Position numbers and translations under genes: made by a program
Notes under the pieces: model-generated
The model's database searches: none
Told to the model about the DNA's origin: nothing
What the model saw: the letters and a program-made list of their open reading frames with translations, nothing else
Source of the DNA: Emergomyces orientalis
Taxonomy: Eukaryota > Ascomycota > Eurotiomycetes > Onygenales > Ajellomycetaceae
DNA: 64,000 nucleotides
Direction of reading: 5' to 3'
NCBI GenBank assembly: GCA_002110485.1
Contig: MOWL01000089.1
Location: 868,001 to 932,000, forward strand
Shown here: positions 22,895-33,092 of the stretch, piece by piece
Numbering within the stretch: the stretch's first letter is position 1
Layout: each line of letters starts with the position of its first letter

Positions 22895-23950
22895 TCAGCA
22901 AGTCTGTAGAGTCTACAATGCTGTAATCAGGCCAGCTATCACATATGACACACTGGCATGACATCAACTGCAGGCAACTCAACAAGAGTCTTGACAACAG
23001 TGCCAGCTGTTAAAAAATCTGAAGAAGATTCAAAATGAATATCTGCACATTATAGCAGAAGTCTATAGAGCAATACTGATTATCTTTCTGAAAGCTGAAA
23101 TATTTATACTGCCAATCAGTGTGTATCTTGATGAAATGATGACTAAAGCAACTGAGCAGCTTAGAGAAACAGAAGTCATGAAACAGATACAGTAAATATA
23201 TACACAGATCAGAATCAGACTTCAGTGTGAAGAAAGCAGATATGTGATATCAGTGAAAACTATACTGCATTCAGTAAAAATACAGCAGAAATGAAGTGTG
23301 CAGTGAGTAAGAGAAGTAAAACAGTACAGAAAGAGAGAAAGTCAGTTAAATTATCTAATTAATTAATTTTTTAAAAGATGAGTATGAAAGAAATCAGTAA
23401 TTAAATAATATAACATTTGAAGAGCATGTATTATATTATAAAAAGAACTGTTTGACAGACTCTCAGATATCAAGCAGCTAAAGTGACATGAGAGTCTGAG
23501 CAAAGCTCAAAGCTCACTAATAGTTCAACTACACACAGGCAAGACAGGCCTGACAGCATTTTACATAGAAGAAAAGTGCCAGATTTTCCCACATCAGAGT
23601 GCCCATGTGAATATAAGCATGAAACTGTGCTTCATGTGATGATGCACTGCACACAGTTCAGCACAGAGCACACGGAGCTGGAACATGAAGAAAGAGTGAA
23701 TAAGAGATAGCTGTTAAACACAGCAGAGAGACTGTACAGATTGATCACATGATAATTGAAACAGAGTATTCTTGAGCAGTTCACTCTGGCCAAAGCTCTG
23801 AGTGAGAGACAGGGCAGGCAAAGCACTTCAACACAATAAAAGCAGAAGAGGCGGGTGCACAAGATATGCATGATGTGATATTTCAAGAAATATACTGTGT
23901 AGCAGATGCACCTGAAGTGGTTAAGACACACATCATGTGGTGAAGACATG
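22895..23950 (+). pseudogene. LINE reverse-transcriptase C-terminal relic
   Basis: Starts with VYNAVIRPAITYDTLA and continues with YLHIIAEVYRAI, the thumb-like region of fungal LINE RTs. It then runs into SLSKAQSSLIVQLHTGKTGL and CQIFPHQSAHVNISMKLCFM, the C-terminal Cys/His-like region. The preceding palm domain is missing. Confidence 0.65.
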
Positions 23951-24227
23951 AAGAGTGACAGACACTTTCAGTGAGAGATTTTCTATGTTGAACAGTCATT
24001 ACTGAGAGTAGTTGTGAGTAATCTTGTCTTTCTTTTTGATATGAGATATCTCTTTCTCTAAAAGCAGCTGTGGCTGCTCTGCAGTATTTTGAAGATGTTA
24101 AAGAGTGAAATAGATCTGAAGATCAGGAGGTTTTTAGTTCAGTGACAGATCATGTCTGTCACAGAGTTTTTCTTACTTTGTATATTAAGCAGAGCCCCAC
24201 ATATCCTTGCAATTAAGTGGTGTAGAA

Positions 24228-24248
24228 ATAATAATAATAATAATAATA
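24228..24248 (+). repeat. (TAA)n tail of the LINE
   Basis: About seven TAA units end the LINE just before the right target duplication, as expected for target-primed reverse transcription with a simple-repeat tail. Confidence 0.85.
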
Positions 24249-24261
24249 AAGGGTTTATCGG
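24249..24261 (+). repeat. LINE target-site duplication, right copy
   Basis: Exact 13-base copy of 18237-18249. Confidence 0.85.
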
Positions 24262-24381
24262 CTCGCTAATTCAGTGTTTTGATATGACGTAAATTTATTC
24301 GAATCACCCCTAAATAGTATAAAGCCAGCCTGTATTCGTAATGATATTGCGCCGGGCAAAAATGGGCCTTTGCCCTTCTCT

Positions 24382-24825
24382 TCAAGCACCAAATTTCCCA
24401 TCCGCCTCCAACATCTCTGGCGGCACTGATTCCCCCAATAGATCCTTCTCAATTGGTGGTACATCCTTCGCCCAATCAGGGAGGCCCTCGGGGGTAAAAG
24501 GAGGCCACGGATCTTCGTCCTGATCCCGATAAACATGCTCTCCGTTTCTCCGCAAACCCAAATTCAATCTCCAATTAACCACCTGATGTAATTCCTCGAT
24601 AATACAAGCGATGATTGCGTATCGAAATGAAAATCTCTCGGGTCTGGTATCTCTCGCAGCGTCCAGTTTGACCGAAAGAAAAAATATTTTGCTCCCCACC
24701 CCATCAACCGTAACAGTCAGCAAGACGGAGTTCGTTGAGCCGGCGGACGGATCGCAACGACCTATCGCGCATCCGCCATATAAGAATGGCGCGAAGATTA
24801 TGTATGTCGTCAGAATGAAAGCTAA
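24382..24825 (-). pseudogene. Unidentified coding remnant next to the LINE
   Basis: A minus-strand frame ends at a TGA at 24382-24384 and stays open upstream to a TAA near 24819, with no ATG. The predicted segment has a hydrophobic stretch (LAFILTTYIIFAPFLYGG), a central part with YAIIACIIEELHQVVNWRLNLG, and a Pro/Glu-rich hydrophilic end (DQDEDPWPPFTPEGLPDW). Codon use looks real. Either an exon ends at the TTAG acceptor near 24816 and upstream exons are missed, or the gene lost its 5' part. I do not recognise the family. Confidence 0.4.
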
Positions 24826-25552
24826 TTATCCCAGCCCCATTGTTCTTGTCCTCAATGAGCTCGCGGAGAGAAAATGCGCCTGGGATTGGAAAAAGCCAAG
24901 AGGGCCAGGGGATTAACATGCGCAAAAGTACGAGCAGAGGATGCTTGTGCTGATGACTTAATTGGAGAAGACTACTACGTAGCCGGAGCGGTGACTCCCA
25001 GTGTGAAAGCCAGCTTCGATAACAGGCCCAGGGGGATAATTTTGGCCGGGGCCCTGCATCAATGACCAAGCCAGTCGGAAATCACTGAGAGGGGAACAAG
25101 TTGGAAAGACATGCAGCGTCAAGAATGCTCAAAGATTCCGAAATGATGGATGTGGATGCGCTCATTGACAGCCAAGCCAGGGCGTCTGATCTCAGTTAAA
25201 TTTTTAACTATATATAGAGCCTAAGTGCAGTTTAGGAGGAGCTACTCTAGGTGTCCTGGCTGTACTCTTCTCATACAGTATGTACCGAACAATCATGTGT
25301 GGTCGTAGTGGGCTCATCGTATTTTTACGGACAACTTGATGCAGAATAGTTTTATAAGTTGGCTTGTGCAAATTTCTTTGGAACTAAAATCGAGATGGTG
25401 ATGTCTACAACCAAATGAAATATGTTCTTTGATACTTTAACTTATCTGAAGCTCAAAAATCAGAGACCACGTAGTGAAACTTCAAATCGTCAAGGTTGTA
25501 GCTCTATAATTGTATGTTTCATGCACAAGACATGTAGGAAAAAAATACCATC
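24826..25552. other. Intergenic, possible 5' exons of the remnant
   Basis: A minus-strand open frame at 24704-25069 overlaps the remnant in another frame and could supply an upstream exon, but no convincing junction was found. The rest is AT-rich 3' flank of the O-methyltransferase. Confidence 0.4.
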
Positions 25553-27047
25553 TCATCCCCGCCAAACCGCCTCAACTACGGCAAAAAATGTCTGTGGATT
25601 CGCCTTGACACTGGTGACGTCAAAACGTTCATCTGCGGCATGGAAAATGCTCTTCCACGCATCAACCGCACGCTCTTTCCCATTGAATAGCGCCATTAAC
25701 CTCAAATCGGTCGCCGTGCCCATTTGTTGAACAGAGCGTGGCAATGGGGCTCCCTCTGGGTTATCTTGCTTGCCCATATATTCGAAGAGAATAACACGAG
25801 CACCAGGTTTCAGTGCAGGAACCAAAGCACGTAATATCCTCGCCGCCTCGTGGTCTGGCCAGTCGTGAAGAATCATTTTGAATATGTAGATGTCAGCTTC
25901 GACAAGCTGCGGCCGGAAGAAGTCGTGCTCTATAAATGACACGCGTGTCTTAAAATCCGATGGTAATTCTGCCTCGAACACAGGCTTGACCTTAGGCAGG
26001 TCTTGAACGATGATGTTGAGATCAGGGAAGTTCCGTGCTAGCACAACCGCGTCATGGCCAGCGGAACCACCCACCTAAGTAGCTGATGTTAGTTATCTTC
26101 TGCGGAAACCTCGACATAAAATACGGCAGCTGTTACAACACAAAACAATAGAAAGAAACAAACTCACATCTACCACAGTCGCTTTTCCTACTGCTTTCCA
26201 GTCGTGGGATTGAAGCACCACTTCTTCAAGATGGAAGATCTCTTTCACATAACGCATAAACTCCACGAAGTTCGTTGCTCGCCAACCCTTTTTCTCCCCT
26301 TCGCCGTCATTTTCCAGGAACTCCCAGGAGTTACTGTATTTCCCATATATTCCACTTCTATGGAACAAAGCAAATGACGATTCACTCATCTCTTGGGTCA
26401 GAGCTGGCTTCCCACGGCTATATCTTGCTAGCGCTTCGTTCATGACCATCATGGGCGCCCCTGCATCATCCAGGATTGTTGAAACAAGAGCTCTTAACCC
26501 CGAGGAACGAGCTAAAGCCGCCGACCGGGACGTGTGCTGCACAAGGGATGAGGGCTTTCCAGGCTCTGTCTCGGAGAATATCCGAAGAGTAATTGCATGT
26601 TGCAAGATACGATGAACAACATCTTCGGGAAGAGATGTATGCTTCGCGATGTCGGCGTATGAAGCGGAGCCTGCAACAGGCACAGCAGACCAGAAGTCAA
26701 AATAATTCAAAGTATTAAGCGCGGCGGCATCGGGCATGGCCTATTGAAGTTAGGGTTTTCTGTCATATCACCAAAGGAGAATGACACTTGGGAACTCTGA
26801 CAGTGTGAACGTAGTTGAAAATACTCTCACTCGGACCCTGTGTCAGGTACCACATATCATTCAATGCGTCCAAGAGCCCTTGTCGTATCATGAAAATTTC
26901 TGGCGTTAAGTTAACGTAGCTAGTTGGGCTATCTGCTGCGAAAGTCGGCGCTGGAATATTTTTCTCCTGGAGGAAATTGGACAAAGTTTCTGAAAGCTCA
27001 GTAATCTTGGCTGCGAGCCCATTCAGGGTTGGTTGTGCTTCTGTCAT
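25553..27047 (-). CDS. COMT-type S-adenosylmethionine O-methyltransferase
   Basis: Predicted small-molecule O-methyltransferase of the plant-COMT/fungal secondary-metabolite class. Three exons, 27047-26802, 26740-26168 and 26074-25553, give 446 residues. An N-terminal winged-helix dimerisation part (LPEDVVHRILQHAITLRIF) precedes the SAM-binding motif VVDVGGSAGHDAVVLA (spliced at VD/V, about residue 273), the acidic ribose contact IIVQDLPKV, and the catalytic base in FKMILHDWPDHEA (His near 343). The exon 1 donor is GTCAGA or, six bases on, GTTCCC; both keep frame. No polyketide or peptide synthase lies within the window, so it is a stand-alone tailoring enzyme or a cluster remnant. Two ATCTGATAA sites lie upstream. 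Confidence 0.9.
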
Positions 27048-27318
27048 TATGATAGGGAGCTGTCAGCTGTAAATGGGGGGGGAAAGTTGTAATTGTACCG
27101 TAATTTTGTAGGAACAAGGAAATGAATGGATGGCTGAAGGGATCGGGCCTTTTTATCAGCCATTTTGGCATCATTCCCCATCCCATCAGCCGGATACAAC
27201 AGTTCCGCTCTCGGACATCCAAGTATCATTCCATGCCACTTTGTATGCGGGAATCCTCGGAGGCCAGCCCCTCAGTGCAAGGATACTGTCCATTCAGGGG
27301 AGTGATCCAATCTTATCA

Positions 27319-27382
27319 ATCTGATAAAGTGGGTTCTTGGCAGCGCTAGAACCGCTAAAGAGAAAATCTGATCTTATCAGAT
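27319..27382. promoter_or_regulatory. Paired iron-GATA motifs upstream of the O-methyltransferase
   Basis: ATCTGATAA at 27319-27327 (+) and its complement TTATCAGAT at 27374-27382 form an inverted pair about 270-335 bp upstream of the start codon. A further TTATC lies at 27313-27317, and AATCTGAT/ATCAGATT arms form a small palindrome at 27365-27383. ATCWGATAA is the known target of the fungal siderophore-repressing GATA factors (SreA/Sre1/SREB). Confidence 0.6.
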
Positions 27383-27857
27383 TGATTATGCCCGGGATAG
27401 CTTGGCCAGGGGCTGCCACGAATCCTTCCCGTCACGAGCTCTCTAAGCAAGGATTTTGTCAAAGATGAATAGATCCCATTTGGGAGGGGAGGCCCGTAGG
27501 CCGTGGGGGAATTTGAAAAGCAGAGAATTTTCTGTAGGTGCCTGGTGTCGATGTCGGACAGCTGCCCCTTGCCTCAGCACAAATCCTTGCAAGTTGTAAA
27601 CATCAGAATACTAGTCATCAGTAGCCTGGAGTTTCGAACACCCCTGCCGCACTCCCCTTATCATCAGACAATACCTGTTCTACCCCCTACCCCCCCACCC
27701 CCCCTCCGGCCGGCTGGCTTAGGTATTTAGTGAGTAGTGCGAAATTTTTTCTTCGTTTCTACCCCGCCGCCAACCCCACCTCTAGCCTTTAATGATAACA
27801 TATTGCCGAATTGAAAAATAAGTGCGAAAAACCAAGCTATAATAAAATATAAAAAAA

Positions 27858-28590
27858 TGCCATTAATTGTCCTCTCTGCTCTCTTATCTGAATTCGACTC
27901 GGTTTACGATGTCTTCTTTGCTGCCTTCAAAAATGAGCCGGTCATGCAATTCCTCTATCCCATAAAGGAGGGACAATTCAATGGTGGCATCACGACAAAG
28001 CGGGCCATATCGTGAAATGCACTGATGCTGGCACTGGAAACATTGTTGGTATGACTACCTGGGATATATTTTGGCGACCAGGGGAGGAGAACGCATGGAA
28101 CAAGCCTGCAGGCATGCCTTGGTTGGAGAGAATTTAAGAGGAGAGATGCGAGAGTTTCCTGGGACCCATGTGGGATATCAGAGTAAAGCTATTTGGCAAA
28201 TAAAGATATATCTGCAGGTTGAATATTATTATTATTATTATTATGCAAATAAGTAATGATGCTCGAGCTAACATTGAGGCAAGATCTTTCCGCTGATGCG
28301 GTGCATCCAGATCACCAACATGGCGGAGCTGGGCAGTTGTTTATTCAGTGGGGTATTGATCTCCCCAACCAACTTGTGCTCCTGATATACACCGAGTCAT
28401 CCAAAGTAGGATTTCATCTTTACAAGCATATGAGATTTGAGCAATTGATGCATGTGAGCTTGATTCACAAAGCGGAGGTCATTTGGGAGCGAGCGGGAAG
28501 ATGTTGAGATCCCGCTGTTGGTAAGGATGCCTAGTTGAGGGAATTAGGATTCGAAGAGTGGGCCGAGAAAGGGTATCCGGAAACTTACTC
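27858..28590 (+). pseudogene. Broken GNAT-like acetyltransferase
   Basis: From the ATG at 27858 the frame reads PLIVLSALLSEFDSVYDVFF and FKNEPVMQFLYP. After shifts it goes through KCTDAGTGNIVGMTTWDIFW, which resembles a GNAT beta-hairpin. Later pieces (LSADAVHPDHQHGGAGQLFI and KVGFHLYKHMRFEQL) match the acetyl-CoA loop and the LYKRMGFEQ motif. At least two frameshifts, a stop and an ATT-repeat tract at about 28228-28250 interrupt it. Intact homologues are N-acetyltransferases of unknown substrate. Confidence 0.65.
28228..28250 (+). repeat. (ATT)n microsatellite
   Basis: About seven ATT units lie inside the broken GNAT gene, between its hairpin and acetyl-CoA-loop halves. Confidence 0.8.
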
Positions 28591-30042
28591 GGCAAGATAG
28601 AAGAAGAAAAAGAGAGCTGAAAAATAGATAAATACACCAGTCGCGAGCTCATTTAGAGAATATATGACCTTATCATTTGGCTTATTCCAACATATCACAG
28701 ACTGAATTTCCTTTGGGACATGAGGAACTCCGTACAAGAGAATCTTTGTATTTTGTCGTTCATTTCGGAGAACGTATTTTGAAACGCTTGCAACTGCATC
28801 ACCTCGTACTTTGGTTTTTTTTTTTTTTTTTTTTCACCTTCAGAGTGCTTAAGGACCCCACTTGATGGCATGCCTTCAATAGACAGGTTCCCTCCTCTGG
28901 GGTTCGTTGGAAAATAGCTTGAGCTCCCTAATGGGCTTGACTGGTTGGCTTCAGCATGTATAACTAAACACAAGTTTCTCCTGCATTTTATCAAATGTTT
29001 GCGGAAGGCCTGAGTGCCTTAGGGTGTGCTTAGCCCAATTTGTTCAGCTAGTTTCCGAATTCCGCCTGGTTCATTTGATCGATCAAAAGATGAACCCAAA
29101 AGCTTGCTGGCAATTATATATATGGGGCTTTTGACTCGCGCATTCTCGTTCGCTTTGAACCAACATTGGTCGGAAACAATTGATTAAGAAATTATTCAAA
29201 TAGCTGTGCGGTGAGATATGTTTTGGTAACATCGGATTTTCGATGTAACCAAGGCGGAATATTGAGCTTAGTCACATGATTTCCGCGCCCCTTTTCCAAG
29301 CTGCTTCATACCAGGTGTTGGAGTAGCCAGTGGAGACCGCCGTTCTATTATATTGCACCAAAAGAACGGACATCTGATCGCTCGATATATTCCCTGCTTG
29401 CCCAATGCCCGATCCGGCATACACAATACATTACAGACCGTGAGGCGGATGTTGCCTCTCATTGCTCTCATGGTCTACGCTTTGCTTAATTCTACATTCG
29501 GACAGGCAGTGCAGTGTGACATACCGTAAAATCGAGACTGTTTTCACAGCGGCAAAACGACATCCTTAAGTACCATGAGTTCACAGTTTAGTTGCTGACA
29601 TCCTGGAGCCTTAATCTATACTCTATACAACGGTAAGTTAAGTAGCGTTGGTTTAATTGTCCATCGCTCCAACATATCCAGTCCTTTTAGCATAGAAATC
29701 AGAATGAACATATTTAAAACTGACGGGGAATGACAATTGTTTGACAAGTGTATCATATCAAAATTTTCGACCATTGACAGATATACTGGTAATCACCAAC
29801 CAACCGCCTTCAAATGAAATACAACATGCAATACATGCATATGGTGCCGAGAAGCCAAAAGCCAGAGAAAGTGTCAAAGTTAGCCAAACCGATGCAAATT
29901 AGAAAGTCGACAAATCGTAGAGCATATAAATATTATGGAAGAAAGCCCAAGAATGAACCCTGTTTTCGATAAAGGAGAATATTAAAACCCTCCGAATAAC
30001 TGATATGCTCGTCGTTTGAAATTCGTAACCATTCTGCCTGAT
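28591..30042. other. Intergenic, no gene seen
   Basis: 1.45 kb of AT-rich sequence with a poly-T run at 28817-28834. ORFs here are short and have no family resemblance. It includes the 3' UTR of bta1. Confidence 0.55.
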
Positions 30043-33000
30043 CTAAATCTCAAGATCGTCCATGCTACTTGAGGAGGAGTTCGTCCTCTCCAGCGTTAAG
30101 GGAGAGGTGGTACATGTGACGGGATGGGGAGTAGAAATTTCCGTGGCCTTTTTACAGATCCAGGTTGAGGCATACATATTCACTCTAATATTAGCCACGT
30201 TAGTATTCTCACTGCAAGTTGAAATGTAAAAGGATAAACAGCGAGCAATGACAGGTCTCACCGATCGATACATGAGTCGGGAAATCTAGCACCAACGCGT
30301 CGTGTTGCGAAACCATTCTCTTCGAAATTTTTGATATACCAAGGTTTGATCGAGGCTGATCGAAGCAGGATGCGACCGCCCATTTTAAGGGAGTTATTTA
30401 GAGCCCTTGCCTGCTTTGACGCATCTTCTTTTGTGGGATCGAACCAGTCCATTGAGTCCATCACCTTAGATAACCATTAGTTAAAATATTTAGCACTGGG
30501 TTTTGTGGCATGCGAGTAATAAACTTACCACTGCGATCGTGAGGGTGCCCGGTGTGATTCTCGCGATTACTTCGTTGATCTCATCGGTGTGGATTCGGAG
30601 CCCATCAAAAACGTTCGGTGCAGAGAGCTTCACATGAGCTTTGGGAGTTAGGTAACTCGGATGGCATCTGGTTGGCTTTTATTAATTTTGTTTCATACTC
30701 CGAATGCTAGTCCCGGGGATTCATTCGTACCTTCTCGAATATCGGCCTTGGAGGCAGAGGTAATAAAAGTAGTTATCGTTGCTAATCAAAGTGTCCTTGA
30801 CAACTGGATCCAAGGTATTGACGACGTATTCCCAGATTGCTTGGCCACTAACTTCGGTGTCTTTCTTCACACCCCCCGCGAGCCCGCTTCTCTCGAGAAA
30901 ATCAGTAATTATCATGTTCCTCTGTGCAGCAGGAACCCCTGCGGCCTTCCATGCGAACCATTCTGTGCCAACCACAGCCCAATGTAATGGCTTGCTCATT
31001 AGAACGCGGCGGATTCGGGGCCATATCTCGCGTTGTTCATTTAATGTTTGTGCTTCACAGAGCTTTTTCACCTCCGCTGAAAGTCCAAAAAGCGTAAATA
31101 AGTAACGGACCATCTTTAGCGCGTATCTAGAACCTCCAGTCTCATATAGGCCCACCCCAGACTGGGAGCTAATCGTACTGGAGTGATCCAGCCAATATTG
31201 GAACGCATGGCTAGACAAGTGAGGGCTGAGGTGCGAAACTAGCAACTCTCTGAAGTTGGCATGTTTGCCCTCCCCAAATATCTTCCAGAAATCGCGGTAA
31301 CCCAATGCAGAAAAGCTCGCAACCTTCAACTCCAACAGATGATTTTGGGTAGGGTTGAGGTCAACTGCGTGCACTCTCCGGGGATTGTATTGTAAATAAT
31401 CTAGGATATTGTCACCCGCGCTCGTTATCGCTAGGATAACATCGTCGCTGCCAATATTCAATAAGCGATTATCCACGCGGGGATCCTCCCATGTGAATGC
31501 GTAGATGTATTCGTTTCCGAATTGAGTATGCTTAGTTAACATGTCATTGTAATATATCCGCCAGTGGTGATTTTGGTAGAATGAGGACGGCAATGGCAAA
31601 TTCGCGCTAAGATTTATGACGGCCGATTCGTAAGCTTTGGATCTGATTTCGGCAACCTGCCTTGCCACTGTTTTCGATACTTCTTGGCGGTGGTTTGCCG
31701 GGGAAAGGTAAGGGGACTCAGTGTACGCCGCATCGAGTTTCTCGACTATTTCTTTGCTGCTAGGGTTTGGCTGGTTGCCATATATTTCCTTTTGGCATCC
31801 GATAAATATGTAGTAAGGAATACCCCCGAGAAGATAATTCCGTTCGCTAGCCGATATCACCGTCCCAAATCGATATTCGAGATAGTCTCTGCGGGCACCC
31901 TCCAGTCCAACCCGATCTGCATCGAACCAGGCTCGCCAAAATGCTCTTCCGACCCAGTTGACATGTCGATTGAATACGCCACCAGTGTAGTTTCTAGATG
32001 TTAAATCAACGATGCTTTGCACTGGATAAAAGTTAAAAACTGAGTATATGTATTCCTGTAGTTTCATAAACATACCATAAAAGTCGCATACACCAATGGT
32101 TCCGGATGGGCTCAATAGAGATGTCGAAGAGTCAACTACACTGTAATAATCTAGGGATTGAAGCATATATCGTGTCAAAATTTGATCGGTAACTTAACTA
32201 TAGCATTATAGTAGGGGATTATACCAGGTATCATTGACAGGCTGTAGCTCATCGTGATCAGATCCGCCTTGCCAGTTTCTGAATGTGATACGTCATCATA
32301 ATTTACAAGCTCATCACTTGTACTGTTCGGGAGACGAAATTCCCTCGCATCCTGACAGACAACCGAAACATTTTTCCAGCCAAGTCGAGCGAATCTCTGG
32401 CTGGCGATCTCGCATAGCGATGGAGAGAGATCGACGAGGTAGACGTGAGCAAAGAATGATTCCACGGGAAGAAAGGCAGCCATCGCCTCGATATTGTATC
32501 TAAGTGTCGTCAATAAAAGAAAAAAGCTCGAGTTAAATCGGGCAATTTTGAGCCTACCCGGTACCTCCTCCAATCTGATTTGTTAGTAAATGCCTCGCTA
32601 GATCAGAAAATCTTTCACCAGACAATACTTACATCAACCCATATGGGTTTCTGCCATTGCGCCTGTCTCTTTTCCTTCTTGTACTTCAATTGCGCCGCCA
32701 ACAGACCTAGCATGTCTTCACGGCCTCGAAGGAGTCGTTTTCGAGTTGCATCGTACACCGCGGCCTAATTGCGCAATGAGTTTGTCAAAGAAACCAAAGT
32801 AATGGGAGATAATGCCTTTGTGTGTGTCTACCTGAGTTTTATAGAAACTCTCTAGAGCAAGTTGCTGGCCACCTTCACCGTAGGATTCATGGGGTTTCAC
32901 AAAACTTGCATAGAAGAACTTGAAATAGGTGTAAATTGCGCTTTCGTGTTTCATCTCCTTCGGCTTGCGCAAAACAAACAGAAGCACGGAAGAAACAACG

Positions 33001-33092
33001 GCGACAACGAACACTGCAACAGCCGCAATCTGTAAGTGAAGAAGACTCCAGCCATTACGGCCGGAATCAAGGAAGGGCACCACTCTAGACAT
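30043..33092 (-). CDS. bta1: Betaine lipid (DGTS) synthase, bifunctional
   Basis: Makes diacylglyceryl-trimethylhomoserine from diacylglycerol and S-adenosylmethionine, a phosphorus-free substitute for phosphatidylcholine in membranes. Nine exons in phase (33092-32832, 32764-32633, 32574-32558, 32499-32225, 32150-32076, 32021-30731, 30667-30529, 30464-30262, 30184-30043) give 844 residues. A transmembrane helix near residues 20-40 (LQIAAVAVFVVAVVSSVLLF) anchors it. The N-terminal methyltransferase half has the SAM motif WVDIGGGTGYNIEAMAAF, with HVYLVDLSPSL and DLITMSYSLSMIP. The C-terminal half has the BtaA-like SAGDNILDYLQYNPRRVHAV and DLNPTQNHLLELK. It ends in a Ser-rich tail. Exon 3 is only 17 nt. 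Phosphate-dependent regulation is known in other fungi; no PHO site was identified here. Confidence 0.93.

Larger units (their letters stand above)
18250..24248 (+). mobile_element. Non-LTR retrotransposon (LINE, Tad/I-like), internally deleted, with nested LTR element
   Basis: A six-kilobase insertion bounded by 13-bp direct repeats and ending in a (TAA)n tail. Content in order: a gag-like ORF1, CCHC zinc knuckles, a nested 2.04-kb LTR element at 19679-21718, an apurinic-type endonuclease relic, and the C-terminal part of a reverse-transcriptase ORF. The last shows the fungal-LINE hallmark YNAVIRPAITYDTLA and a terminal Cys/His-like region near 23590-23660. The reverse-transcriptase palm motifs (such as the YADD region) are absent, so over a kilobase has been deleted near 22900. 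The LINE itself is about 3.96 kb. CpG is almost absent outside the first 560 bp. Confidence 0.8.

Noticed and set aside
25553..33092. Secondary-metabolite cluster around the O-methyltransferase
   Set aside because: The neighbours are a GNAT relic, bta1 and a LINE; no synthase, P450, transporter or cluster regulator is present.
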